Source: SMTZ1-83 sp048884925 (GTDB lineage Archaea; Asgardarchaeota; Thorarchaeia; Thorarchaeales; Thorarchaeaceae). From it: DNA of 23,324 bases. The stretch is from NCBI GenBank assembly GCA_048884925.1, contig JBHLQK010000018.1:1-23324 (forward strand). The letters run 5' to 3'. Positions 7,929 through 15,655 of the stretch are shown in pieces. How positions within the stretch are numbered: the stretch's first letter is position 1; every line of letters begins with the position of its first letter. The notes under the pieces are model-generated. The model was not told where the DNA came from. It saw nothing but the letters and a program-made list of their open reading frames with translations, and ran no database searches. A program made the position numbers and the translations under genes.

Positions 7929-9764
7929 GTGTGGAAACTGACCGTTGATGAATGGTCAATAGACAAAGCGAGGCTAATCTACGGTCTCAATAGCAACGAT
8001 TTGCATTTCCTTGACATCAATGATCAAGGGGACCTGGTGATCAAACTACAGGACAAGATAATATCCATTGATGAGATTGTGCAACAGGTTGAGTCAAAAA
8101 ACGGTACCAGAACAGGTTATGCATCATCATTTACACTACGACTCCCTCAGCTGATATCATATCAGGTCAGAAAGCTGACAGCCACTTTTCATAGAGTTAT
8201 CAAAAACATGGAGTACAAAGGTGAGTTCAGCGGCGTCTATCCTGTAAAGGTGAATCAGCGGCGTGACAACGTAATTCAAGTCCTGCATACGGATTCTGAC
8301 TATGGCCTCGAAGCAGGTACGAAGGCCGAGCTGTTTCTCATCAAGTCAGTGGTAGAGAATGAAAAACATCGGCTCATAATCTGCAATGGAGCTAAGGATC
8401 CTGAATATCTCAATACAATACAGGAATGCATTGACGAAGGCTACAATATAGGAATATCCATAGAATCACTACATGAAGCAAAACTCATTGTTGATAGATT
8501 CAGTCAAAGTAAGGCCAATTTGGTTCTCAGAATCAAGCCGTATCTAACTGTCAGGGGACATTGGTCACACTCTGCAGGACGTGACTCGAAATTTGGACTC
8601 AGTATTCATGATCTGTTCGATGTTGTGAATCTCTTGAGTGAGAAGGGGTTCCAAGACTCGGTTTCGACTATTCTGGGCCATGTGGGGTCTCAAATTACAG
8701 CGATTGATGACTTTACTGGGTTCGCTGAGTTCATGACCAGGGCGTTCATGGAACTTCGGCAAAAAGGACTTTCAAACCTCACGACAATCGATTTTGGTGG
8801 TGGACTCCCAATTGATTATACCAGCTCGTATGCTCTGAACTTGATGGAGCTATATGCAGAGTCGTTAGTAAAGGGCATTCTGAATGAGCTGTCAAACTGG
8901 CCTGATAGCCCTTCCCCAAATATTATGATTGAATCAGGCCGTGGACTTACTGCTCTCGGATCGCTAGTACTAGTCAAGGCTTTGGAAGTACGATCTGTGT
9001 TTCCAGAGATGGATGAGAATGATGCAACAAGTATAGCTCAATACCGTGAACTGGTGAAGGAGGTAGCAAGCGCTTCATCCGTCAGTGAGCTAGCTGAGAT
9101 TTGGAATGATTTCCAGACAGGGAAGCGCAGTCAGGCTAAGTCGCTTGATGCACTTAGAGAGCGAGAAGCTATGATTGGTCAGGTCAGAGCAGAAATACGA
9201 CAGCAGCTCGCGCAGCTTGGTGCAACTGGCCTAAGATCTGATGCTTTGAGTGAGAGTGTGTGGCATCCAGACTACATTGTGATAGGCAACTTCAGCGTTT
9301 TCAACAGTGCCTGCGATTATGTCCTCGTGAAGCAGCATTTCCCCATTTTTCCCACACGAGACCTTCATCTTTATCCTGAAACCACGGTGCGCTTAGTCGA
9401 TATAACTTGTGACTCAGATGGTGAGATTTCACAGTTTCACAGGAAAGGCACTGGAGAAATATGGTTCACCCGGGATTATCGCCCAGTCACGATGCCAATT
9501 GCCCAGATGGGACAAGGCATCCCAGTGGGATCAATCAATAACACCCCTGGTTCTTACTTCGCCATTGCTCTTACTGGCGCCTACCAAGATGTCATTGAGA
9601 TGAATCACAACCTCCTTGGAGACCTACCCGACGTTGAGCTCATATTAGACAAAGATGGGCAATGGCAGGTTAGATGGATGACTGGCGCAGAGAGCATTGA
9701 GGACATCTTGGAAGAGATGGGATATATTGGGTTCGATATTGACGAAGATCCATACATTTCTTGA
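7929..9764 (+). CDS. speA: Biosynthetic arginine decarboxylase (PLP, SpeA type)
   Basis: This enzyme converts arginine to agmatine, the first step of polyamine synthesis. It is the fold III PLP enzyme of bacterial SpeA type. The N-terminal EWSIDKARLIYGL segment matches SpeA. The PLP lysine is K107 in YPVKVNQ, the phosphate-binding loop is DFGGGLP (288-294), and HVGSQI (251-256) and ESGRGL (335-340) are conserved. The second active-site segment is TCDSDGE with C494. At 611 residues it is close to the bacterial 630-660. The annotated start is GTG. A GAGGTG at 7926-7931 overlaps it and is spaced six bases from an in-frame CTG at 7938, so the true start is uncertain by three codons. It follows the receptor genes by 9 bases. 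Most archaea instead use pyruvoyl-type arginine decarboxylases, so transfer from bacteria is likely. Confidence 0.93.
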   Translation: MWKLTVDEWSIDKARLIYGLNSNDLHFLDINDQGDLVIKLQDKIISIDEIVQQVESKNGTRTGYASSFTLRLPQLISYQVRKLTATFHRVIKNMEYKGEFSGVYPVKVNQRRDNVIQVLHTDSDYGLEAGTKAELFLIKSVVENEKHRLIICNGAKDPEYLNTIQECIDEGYNIGISIESLHEAKLIVDRFSQSKANLVLRIKPYLTVRGHWSHSAGRDSKFGLSIHDLFDVVNLLSEKGFQDSVSTILGHVGSQITAIDDFTGFAEFMTRAFMELRQKGLSNLTTIDFGGGLPIDYTSSYALNLMELYAESLVKGILNELSNWPDSPSPNIMIESGRGLTALGSLVLVKALEVRSVFPEMDENDATSIAQYRELVKEVASASSVSELAEIWNDFQTGKRSQAKSLDALREREAMIGQVRAEIRQQLAQLGATGLRSDALSESVWHPDYIVIGNFSVFNSACDYVLVKQHFPIFPTRDLHLYPETTVRLVDITCDSDGEISQFHRKGTGEIWFTRDYRPVTMPIAQMGQGIPVGSINNTPGSYFAIALTGAYQDVIEMNHNLLGDLPDVELILDKDGQWQVRWMTGAESIEDILEEMGYIGFDIDEDPYIS

Positions 9765-9829
9765 ATAGCTGCAAATGGTATAGTTCTCAAAGCTTAAGAC
9801 AAGTTCAGAGTTCTTTCAGGGGAATACCC

Positions 9830-10633
9830 ATGAACAGCTCCACATCAACCAAGCTCGATTACTTGAGAGAGTCTCTGAGAGAAAAGCGGGTTCTAGTTGC
9901 GTTCAGTGGTGGAGTTGATAGCTCAACTCTTGCACTCATTGCTCGAGAGGTCGCGGCTGAGGTTATTCTCCTCACGGTGAATACTGTCACCTATTCCGAA
10001 AGCGAACTAGAGTTTGCAAAACGGGTAGCCCGCGAGCTCGGCTTAGAGCATCGAATAATATGGCATGACTGGCTAGAAGAGGAAGAGTTGGTTGGGAACC
10101 CTCGCGACCGATGCTATCAATGTAAGAAAAAACTCGCGCAAAGATGGATCAAAGAGGCTGAGAGATTGAGCCTAGACTTAGTCGTCGAGGGCACTACAGC
10201 AAGTGACATTGATGGATACCGTCCAGGTGAACAAGCTCTCAGAGAAACTAGTGTCCAATCGCCCTTGTTGAGTGCAGGGATCACGAAGAAAGAGGTGCGT
10301 GAGATAGCTCGCGAGAACGGACTATCTGTTTATGATAGACCATCAATGGCATGCCTAGCTACAAGATTTCCATATGGAACTCAGATAACGAATGAGCGGC
10401 TTGAGATGGTTGCAGGAATTGAGAACTTCGTGAGATTGCATTTCGGAGTGAGAAGTGTGCGAGCGCGATATCACGGAGATTTAGTTCGAGTGGAAGTGGG
10501 CCGTGATGAACGCTCGAAGCTATTTGAAGAGAGGAAACTTGATGAGTTCCAGAAGTATGCCGCCAGCCTGGGTTTCACTTATGCAACTATTGATGCATTC
10601 GGATACAGGACTGGAGCTATGGATGAGGTCTAA
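9830..10633 (+). CDS. larE: ATP-dependent sulfur transferase, LarE family
   Basis: This is a PP-loop ATP pyrophosphatase of the LarE family. LarE adenylates a carboxylated nicotinate mononucleotide and inserts sulfur during synthesis of the nickel-pincer cofactor. The PP-loop is SGGVDSS (residues 26-32). The family signatures DRCYQCKKK, DGYRPGE, CLATRFPYG and the closing TIDAFGYRTG are all present. Cysteines 95, 98 and 175 match the three-cysteine pattern of LarE proteins that hold an iron-sulfur cluster. C175 aligns with the sacrificial cysteine of single-cysteine LarE. I chose ATG 9830 rather than ATG 9761 because the extra 23 residues are not family-like and a purine-rich CAGGGGAA precedes 9830. 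No larB, larC or lactate racemase is in the window, so the final role is unproven. Confidence 0.88.
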   Translation: MNSSTSTKLDYLRESLREKRVLVAFSGGVDSSTLALIAREVAAEVILLTVNTVTYSESELEFAKRVARELGLEHRIIWHDWLEEEELVGNPRDRCYQCKKKLAQRWIKEAERLSLDLVVEGTTASDIDGYRPGEQALRETSVQSPLLSAGITKKEVREIARENGLSVYDRPSMACLATRFPYGTQITNERLEMVAGIENFVRLHFGVRSVRARYHGDLVRVEVGRDERSKLFEERKLDEFQKYAASLGFTYATIDAFGYRTGAMDEV

Positions 10634-10651
10634 TGCTCCCATGCCCTCCTC

Positions 10652-10822
10652 TTATCTTTCGCTTACCTCTATGGATATATCTTCTCCAATCCACTGCGCA
10701 ATAAGGATATAGAGATGCTTTATCTGATCAGGCCTAAGACGAGGCATTTTTTCAGTTATCCACTTCCTCATCATGAACGAATTCAAATACTGCTCGCGCA
10801 ACTTCTTTGTGGCATTAGACAA
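10652..10822 (-). CDS. Small helical protein of 56 residues, unknown function
   Basis: A perfect AGGAGG (minus strand, 10835-10830) stands seven bases before an in-frame TTG at 10822. From there a 56-residue protein runs to TAA. It is rich in Lys, Arg, Met and aromatic residues (MMRKWITEKMPRLRP, then IKHLYILIAQWIGED) and should form two or three helices. It has no cysteines and no clear membrane segment. The frame is open further upstream to an ATG at 10882, but that start lacks an SD and its extension is Cys-rich and unlike the rest. It lies between larE (convergent) and the M24 peptidase (same strand, 90 bases upstream). The DNA-binding-like charge is only suggestive. It fills most of the 279-base gap between annotated neighbours. 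Confidence 0.5.
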   Translation of the reverse strand: MSNATKKLREQYLNSFMMRKWITEKMPRLRPDQIKHLYILIAQWIGEDISIEVSER

Positions 10823-10829
10823 AGGAAAC

Positions 10830-10835
10830 CCTCCT
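10830..10835 (-). promoter_or_regulatory. Shine-Dalgarno site for the 56-residue gene
   Basis: AGGAGG on the minus strand, with seven bases to the TTG at 10822, decides the start of the small gene. Confidence 0.5.
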
Positions 10836-10912
10836 GGCACTATTCCTTTTCTGCAATAACACGTAATTATCTGAATTTTCACATAAACTTTTGCGAAGAT
10901 TTTTACTAGATA

Positions 10913-12097
10913 TCATGGGATGCAGATTAGCTCTTTCTGAGGGCGCGAAAGGAACTCGCAGCCCTTTCTAGTGATTATAATGTCCTCCTCTAGGCTCACT
11001 TGACCATAGTGTTCTGTTGTCACATATAGCTCTAAAGTGAACACATTGCCAACCTCAACCACTCCCATAGGCGTAGCGCCATATCGTTCCCATCTTGGTC
11101 CTAACAGTGTACCTCCATCATGAGCTTGCCTCCCGACCTGATGGCCAAGCGCATGCTGATATTCTTCGTATCCCCTCTCTGTTACAAACTCGCGAGCAAT
11201 GGTATCGACTTCATACCCGACGGCACCTGGTCTTGCCCAGTCAGCTGCTGCTTGAATTGCATCTCGCACGGTTTCGAAGGCGTTTTGCACCTCTTCGGGC
11301 ACGTCTTCGGGTTTCCCAAAGAAGAACATACGCTGGATGTCTGAGCAGTAATCTTGATACTTCACACCAAAGTCAAAGTGTAGCAGGTGACCCTGCTTTA
11401 CTATATTTTCCGTTGGTCCATAATGTCCGAATTGCTTGGTAGGACCCGCGTCTACTGCTGGATTGTGATTTTCACTCCACGCGAAGCCCACGTCGTGTCG
11501 CGCAACTGCTTTGTGAAACTTGTTGTATATCTCCAGTTCTGTCATGCCGACTTTCACAAATCTGCGTGCTTCTTCGAATATGGATTCAGTTATTCTAACA
11601 GCCTTCCTAATCCGCTCGACCTCAGTTGGGGTTTTACGTCCCCGCAGCTTGGAAACGATATTCTCAGCACTGACTATACGGTTCTTGAAATCAGAATCAG
11701 CAAGATAGTCTTGGAGGATGAGATACATACCATGAGATAGTCCATCGGCGGCTACATCGTTCTTACTGAAATTGATCGCGATCCTTGATGGTCTTAATCG
11801 GTTCAGTTCTTTGATGAGAAAGTCTTTGATGCTCTTAGTGTAAGGAATAACTCCGCCGAAGAGACCCGTAGCCTTCGTGGCATCTGCGTCAAAGTTGCCA
11901 ACAATGGCAAGAGGTTTGCCTTTATTTGGAAACAACAACGCCGATTGCCAGACAAAATCCCCACTATAGATGAGCTCGAGGACAGGGTCAGCCATTTGGG
12001 AGGTCTCTCGAACCCAAACAAGCCAAAGGTCAGTGTCATCCTCTGAGAGGATTTGACCTAATTGCTTCACCTTTTCCTTTTGCAATTCATTGTTCAT
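10913..12097 (-). CDS. M24 family metallopeptidase (Xaa-Pro aminopeptidase type)
   Basis: This is a pita-bread-fold metallopeptidase of family M24, probably cleaving the bond before proline in X-Pro peptides in the cytoplasm. An N-terminal creatinase-like domain (1-150) leads to the catalytic domain. The five usual metal ligands are in place: D242 (HFDFG), D253 (CSDIQR), H319 (HALGHQVG), E356 (FTLELYV) and E370 (LEEDI). At 394 residues it is a little longer than archaeal PepQ-like proteins (about 350). It lies 25 bases downstream of the alcohol dehydrogenase on the same strand and is probably co-transcribed. Related non-peptidase members (creatinase, DMSP lyase) share the fold, so the exact substrate is inferred. 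Confidence 0.88.
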   Translation of the reverse strand: MNNELQKEKVKQLGQILSEDDTDLWLVWVRETSQMADPVLELIYSGDFVWQSALLFPNKGKPLAIVGNFDADATKATGLFGGVIPYTKSIKDFLIKELNRLRPSRIAINFSKNDVAADGLSHGMYLILQDYLADSDFKNRIVSAENIVSKLRGRKTPTEVERIRKAVRITESIFEEARRFVKVGMTELEIYNKFHKAVARHDVGFAWSENHNPAVDAGPTKQFGHYGPTENIVKQGHLLHFDFGVKYQDYCSDIQRMFFFGKPEDVPEEVQNAFETVRDAIQAAADWARPGAVGYEVDTIAREFVTERGYEEYQHALGHQVGRQAHDGGTLLGPRWERYGATPMGVVEVGNVFTLELYVTTEHYGQVSLEEDIIITRKGCEFLSRPQKELICIP

Positions 12098-12122
12098 ATT
12101 TGCATGCCCCTACTAAACTGAT

Positions 12123-13232
12123 TCAGTCATTCGGACTGATAACAGCTTTTACTGATTCGTGACGCTCCTGCGTTTCTAGAGCTTCTTGAGTGTTGTCGAG
12201 TGCGAACTTGTGCGTCACAACATCTTCGAATGGAAACTCGTCGTAGTTATCAGCTATCGTACGAACCGCTTGATAGACGTGCGTGGTCTCCGAGCCCCAG
12301 ACTGTACGAATATCGAGATGCTTTTTGTTCATAATATGTGGATTGATTTCCACGTTCCCGCTATCGGTATATTGCCCACATATTGTATAGGTTCCCCCCT
12401 CTCGAACAAGCTCGATTCCTTCAGGGACCGCCCGCGCATTCCCTGTCGCCTCATATACGATGTCAGGACCATGGCTATCCGTGATATCCCGCAAGTAATC
12501 ATAACGTTCCTTCAGGGTGGTCTCTCTGATGTTCAGGGTATGGGTTGCTCCGAACTTTTCAGCGAGCTTGAGTCTATGAGGCTCCATATCAATTGAGGTT
12601 ATTGTTGCAGCACCATTGATCTTTGCTAGTGCAAGAAGCATTAGTCCTACCGGACCTGCCCCTTGAATTACGACGTTCAAGCCCCATTTCAAGGGGCTTC
12701 GAGTAATAGTATGTACTGCTGTTGGCATCGCACATCCAACAGCTCCGGCACCATCGAAACTCACGTGATCGGGAATCTGAATTATTTGCGTACCTGGTGA
12801 AACGTAAACATACTCACTATACGCTCCAATCAGGTGAGGCCACTTAGATGAGTCCATAGTAATTCCGTAGACCTCCCTATTGGGACATTTTGTGGGAGCC
12901 TTGGCAATGAGACAGAACCAGCAAGAGTAGCAGGTCTTCGTTACATCGTGAATTGTGACACGGTCTCCAACCTTGATGTCATGGCCATCTACGTTTTTGA
13001 TCTTCTTGGGTCCAAGAGCATCAACCGTTCCTACCATCTCGTGCCCCGGAATCAATGGATAAGGCACGCCAGCTAATTTCCCATGCCATAAATGAACATC
13101 TGTTCCGCATACGCCAGCATTCGCTACTCTCAATAGAGCAGCACCGGGTTTTAGTTCGGGAATCTCAAACTCTCTAATCTCCACTGGACCGTTCGGCTCC
13201 GGGATTACAGCTGCACGACTCGTCTTAGGCAT
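12123..13232 (-). CDS. Zinc-dependent alcohol/polyol dehydrogenase (MDR family)
   Basis: This is a medium-chain dehydrogenase that oxidises a secondary alcohol, polyol or threonine-like substrate. The catalytic zinc ligands are C42 in GVCGTD and H64-E65 in PGHE. The structural zinc lobe is complete, with C101, C104, C107 and C116. The nucleotide loop is GAGPVG (191-196). The second strand ends in Asp (SIDMEPHRL), which favours NAD over NADP. At 369 residues it is of normal length. The ATG at 13232 has no clear SD, and the minus strand shows TATTAAAT about 55 bases upstream. It probably heads an operon with the M24 peptidase. I cannot separate threonine, sorbitol and other alcohol specificities by eye. 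Confidence 0.88.
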   Translation of the reverse strand: MPKTSRAAVIPEPNGPVEIREFEIPELKPGAALLRVANAGVCGTDVHLWHGKLAGVPYPLIPGHEMVGTVDALGPKKIKNVDGHDIKVGDRVTIHDVTKTCYSCWFCLIAKAPTKCPNREVYGITMDSSKWPHLIGAYSEYVYVSPGTQIIQIPDHVSFDGAGAVGCAMPTAVHTITRSPLKWGLNVVIQGAGPVGLMLLALAKINGAATITSIDMEPHRLKLAEKFGATHTLNIRETTLKERYDYLRDITDSHGPDIVYEATGNARAVPEGIELVREGGTYTICGQYTDSGNVEINPHIMNKKHLDIRTVWGSETTHVYQAVRTIADNYDEFPFEDVVTHKFALDNTQEALETQERHESVKAVISPND

Positions 13233-13284
13233 CTTGACTCACACCGGATTGGCAACATTGTCTAGGCAGGATATTGGAGAACCC

Positions 13285-13294
13285 CGATTTAATA
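13285..13294. promoter_or_regulatory. AT-rich TATA-like box in the divergent intergenic region
   Basis: GATTTAATAC on the plus strand (GTATTAAATC on the minus) is the only clear AT-rich box in the 128 bases between the alcohol dehydrogenase and the ParB-like gene. It could serve either direction, giving leaders of some 30-50 bases. The plus-strand gene also has AGGTGG about seven bases before its ATG. Confidence 0.35.
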
Positions 13295-13360
13295 CTGAGG
13301 CTTTGACCATGGTTTGGTTGCTGAGAAACGCTAAAGAGCGGCCTTTTAGGTGGGAAAATC

Positions 13361-13783
13361 ATGGGAGAAGCCTTCAAACTCTACCTTCATGAGATTCAAC
13401 CTAGTCAACTCTACATAAGCAAGGCGAAGCTAGATGCCGTCATCAATGGTAGGAATCTGGGTGATCTATCCATGTATGAGCCGATTCCGATTAAGGAGAT
13501 AGATGGTGATCTTGTGTCCATTGATGGTCACACACGAGGGCTAGCATGGTTACTGGAAGGGTATGAAGAGGTCGAAGTTGAATGGGAAACCTTTGAGCTT
13601 GATTGGGAAGCTTATGCAATATGCGTGCAATGGTGCAAAGATGATGGGATTATGTCCATATCGGATTTGAAGGACAGAATCATCGACCACAGTGACTATG
13701 AAGTTCTATGGTATGAGAGATGCAGGGTAATGCAAGAAGAACTAGAGGAAAAGAGGAAAAGAAACGAGCAGGAGTCGCCTTAA
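13361..13783 (+). CDS. Small ParB/sulfiredoxin-like fold protein
   Basis: This protein has 140 residues. The segment from about 40 to 75 has the ParB N-terminal domain pattern: a strand with PIPIKEIDGDLVSIDGHTR (DGHTR at 55-59, like the DGHHR of ParB and related nucleotide-binding folds), then a helix and a hydrophobic-acidic strand. The rest is acidic and aromatic, ending in a charged coiled tail (EELEEKRKRNEQE). There is no helix-turn-helix domain, so it is not a centromere-binding ParB. Members of this fold bind CTP or ATP, or act as nucleases or kinases, but I cannot assign an activity. It has its own SD (AGGTGG near 13348), and the gap to the sulfur operon contains a separate promoter, so it is likely monocistronic. 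Confidence 0.65.
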   Translation: MGEAFKLYLHEIQPSQLYISKAKLDAVINGRNLGDLSMYEPIPIKEIDGDLVSIDGHTRGLAWLLEGYEEVEVEWETFELDWEAYAICVQWCKDDGIMSISDLKDRIIDHSDYEVLWYERCRVMQEELEEKRKRNEQESP

Positions 13784-13805
13784 TTGCATGTTCTCAACGA
13801 TGAAG

Positions 13806-13813
13806 TTATAAGG
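13806..13813 (+). promoter_or_regulatory. TATA box of the sulfur-relay operon
   Basis: TTATAAGG lies 44 bases before the tusA ATG. It predicts a start site near 13832 and a leader of about 25 bases that contains the AGGTGA SD site at 13843-13848. It is preceded by the stop of the ParB-like gene. Confidence 0.5.
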
Positions 13814-13856
13814 AATTAACTATGGTTTATTTAGCAAAGGTTAGGTGAAATCCTCC

Positions 13857-14099
13857 ATGCCCAATAAGGAACCAGTTGAAACTCTTGATTGCATAGGACT
13901 GTTCTGTCCTCAACCACTATTCCAGACAAGAGAAGCAATAGATAGTATAGAGCCTGGTGAAATACTTGAGATGCTGGCTGATGACCCTGCAGCTGAGGAA
14001 GACATCAAGCGGTTCTGTAAGAGAACAGGTCACGAACTCCTAAGTTTCGAGAGATTGGAGGACGGTACACAAAGATTCCTGATTAGAAGGAAGGAGTGA
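13857..14099 (+). CDS. tusA: TusA/SirA family sulfur carrier
   Basis: This is a small cytoplasmic sulfur carrier that holds persulfide on a conserved cysteine. The hallmark CPxP motif is C17-P-Q-P, preceded by the LDCxGLFC segment with C12. A second family signature, FCKRTGHELL, lies near the C-terminus. I chose ATG 13857 because AGGTGA (13843-13848) is spaced eight bases from it; the alternative GTG at 13845 falls inside that SD. It heads a tight run with the DsrE-like gene (7-base gap), iscS and iscU. Context suggests it delivers or accepts sulfur from these partners rather than acting in the Tus thiouridine relay, because tusBCD and mnmA are absent here. Confidence 0.9.
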   Translation: MPNKEPVETLDCIGLFCPQPLFQTREAIDSIEPGEILEMLADDPAAEEDIKRFCKRTGHELLSFERLEDGTQRFLIRRKE

Positions 14100-14106
14100 T
14101 TCAATC

Positions 14107-14460
14107 ATGAGTAGTATACTATACGTACAAACAAGCGATGATCCAGAACGTCAGTATTCGCCTCTTGTCCTTGCTCAGAGCGCGAAGGCGATGGATATCA
14201 AAGCGGAAGTCTACTACCTCGGTCAAGGTCTAAGAATACTCAAGCCCGGAGTATCTGAGAAGATCAAGGTAGGAAGCTTTCCAAGCGTCGCTGAGATGAT
14301 TCAGAAAACGATAGAGATGGGAATAACAGTCTATGTCTGCGAAGCCTCAAAACAGATGCTCGGATGGGACAAGGTAGAGCTGGTTGAGGGGTGCAAGATA
14401 GTAGGTGCAGCCACACTGAATGACTTGGTCCTAGACGCAGATGCCACAATGTGGTTTTAG
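14107..14460 (+). CDS. DsrE-like sulfur relay protein
   Basis: This 117-residue protein of the DsrE/DsrF fold starts with an alternating beta-alpha pattern (SSILYVQTSDDPERQYSP). It carries the family's central cysteine at C78 in TVYVCEAS, followed by a loop and a GAATLNDLVLDADATMWF end that is typical of small archaeal DsrE-like proteins. A second cysteine is at C96. Members accept persulfide sulfur from TusA in sulfur oxidation or thiolation pathways. Position directly after tusA (7 bases) and before iscS (10 bases) argues for sulfur transfer between these products. Its tail contains the SD of iscS. Confidence 0.82.
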   Translation: MSSILYVQTSDDPERQYSPLVLAQSAKAMDIKAEVYYLGQGLRILKPGVSEKIKVGSFPSVAEMIQKTIEMGITVYVCEASKQMLGWDKVELVEGCKIVGAATLNDLVLDADATMWF

Positions 14461-14464
14461 GTGA
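14459..14464 (+). promoter_or_regulatory. Shine-Dalgarno site supporting a TTG start of iscS
   Basis: AGGTGA overlaps the stop of the DsrE-like gene and lies six bases before TTG 14471. This favours that start over the GTG at 14489, which would remove six residues. Confidence 0.6.
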
Positions 14465-14470
14465 GTCTGA

Positions 14471-15649
14471 TTGGGCGACGTTAAAGAGGTGTATCTGGAC
14501 TACCAAAGCTCAAAGCCTGTAGATCCGCGTGTCGTTGACGGGATGCTACCCTATTTCCATGAACGCTTTGGGAATGCTTCAGCTCTGCATCGTGTGGGGG
14601 ATGTGGCCACAGAGGCTCTCGAAGAGAGTCGGCGGGCTATTGCGGATTATATCAATGCAGATTACGACGAGATTGTCTTCACATCAGGTGCCACGGAGGC
14701 AAACAATTTGGCCCTGATTGGATATGCAATGAAGAACAAAAGCAAGGGCAACCACATCATATTCTCTGAGGTTGAACATATCTCTATCAGGAACATTGCA
14801 AAGTACTTGGAGAGACAAGGATTTGAAGTGTCACGGGCGCCTGTAGACAAATACGGGCGTGTGGTTTTGAAGAAACTGGAACGAAGAATAAAAGATGATA
14901 CAATCCTCATCTCGGTCCAATATGCGAACAATGAGATTGGCACTATTCAGCCAATCGCAGAGGTTGGAAAACTAACTGAAGAAAGCGGAATAGCGTTTCA
15001 TACAGATGCTGTGGCAGCAGAAGGACTCTTGCCAATAGATGTCAAACGCGATGGAATCCACCTAATGTCGCTGTCCTCTAACGACTTCTACGGTCCAAAA
15101 GGAGTTGGTGTCCTCTACATGAAAAAGCGATATCGAGTGAACCCAATACTGATTGGCGGTGGACAGGAGAGAGGATTGAGATCAGGAACAGAGGATGTAG
15201 CAGGGATAGTGGGGATGAAGCTTGCAGTTGAGATAATGCAGAAAGAGATGCCAAGTGAAGTGAAACGCCTTCAAGGATATCGAGATAGTTTGATTAATAC
15301 AATACTAGATGAGATTCCTGACAGTTACCTCAATGGCCATCCCACGGAGAGACTGGCCAGTAACGCCCATTTCAGATTCGATGGTGTGGAGGGCGAAGCA
15401 ATGCTCTTGTCATTCAAGGATAAAGGCATCTCTGTGTCCACAGGCTCCGCTTGCACCTCAAAGACACTAGAGCCATCACATACCTTGATTGCGACTGGGC
15501 TCATACATGAGGAGGCTCATGGTTCTTTGCAGCTTACGCCTGGAAGGTTTAATGAAGACGGAGACATTGATCGCGTGCTCGAGGTGTTACCCGAGGTGCT
15601 TACAAGAATTAGAAAGATGTCTCCGATTTACAATCCAAAAACTAGGTGA
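14471..15649 (+). CDS. iscS: IscS-like protein lacking the PLP lysine
   Basis: By overall sequence this is a class V aminotransferase of the IscS/NifS group. It has SGATEANNLA (72-81), the VEHISI histidine (H103), YANNEIGTIQP, HTDA (177-180), the mobile active-site cysteine C328 in STGSACTS, and the closing AHGSLQLTPGR. The residues that hold PLP are changed. The usual His-Lys before YGPKGVG is Asn204-Asp205, so the Schiff-base lysine is gone, and the Gln that contacts the PLP ring is Ala182. An Archaeoglobus fulgidus IscS with Asp at the lysine position is known and was crystallised with IscU, so this is a subtype rather than random decay. The frame is intact over 392 residues. I infer it presents C328 to bind or pass sulfur or a cluster with the IscU encoded next, with sulfur coming from sulfide or TusA/DsrE. 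Confidence 0.9.
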   Translation: MGDVKEVYLDYQSSKPVDPRVVDGMLPYFHERFGNASALHRVGDVATEALEESRRAIADYINADYDEIVFTSGATEANNLALIGYAMKNKSKGNHIIFSEVEHISIRNIAKYLERQGFEVSRAPVDKYGRVVLKKLERRIKDDTILISVQYANNEIGTIQPIAEVGKLTEESGIAFHTDAVAAEGLLPIDVKRDGIHLMSLSSNDFYGPKGVGVLYMKKRYRVNPILIGGGQERGLRSGTEDVAGIVGMKLAVEIMQKEMPSEVKRLQGYRDSLINTILDEIPDSYLNGHPTERLASNAHFRFDGVEGEAMLLSFKDKGISVSTGSACTSKTLEPSHTLIATGLIHEEAHGSLQLTPGRFNEDGDIDRVLEVLPEVLTRIRKMSPIYNPKTR

Positions 15650-15655
15650 TGAAGA

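Noticed and set aside
13250..13256. TGGCAAC upstream of the alcohol dehydrogenase, matching the motif near 21521 and 21574.
   Set aside because: A seven-base motif is expected two or three times by chance in a window this size, and there is no dyad here.
14471..15649. The possibility that Asp205 in IscS is a sequencing error or pseudogene decay.
   Set aside because: The frame is intact, neighbouring PLP contacts are changed together, and the A. fulgidus protein shows the same Asn-Asp pattern.
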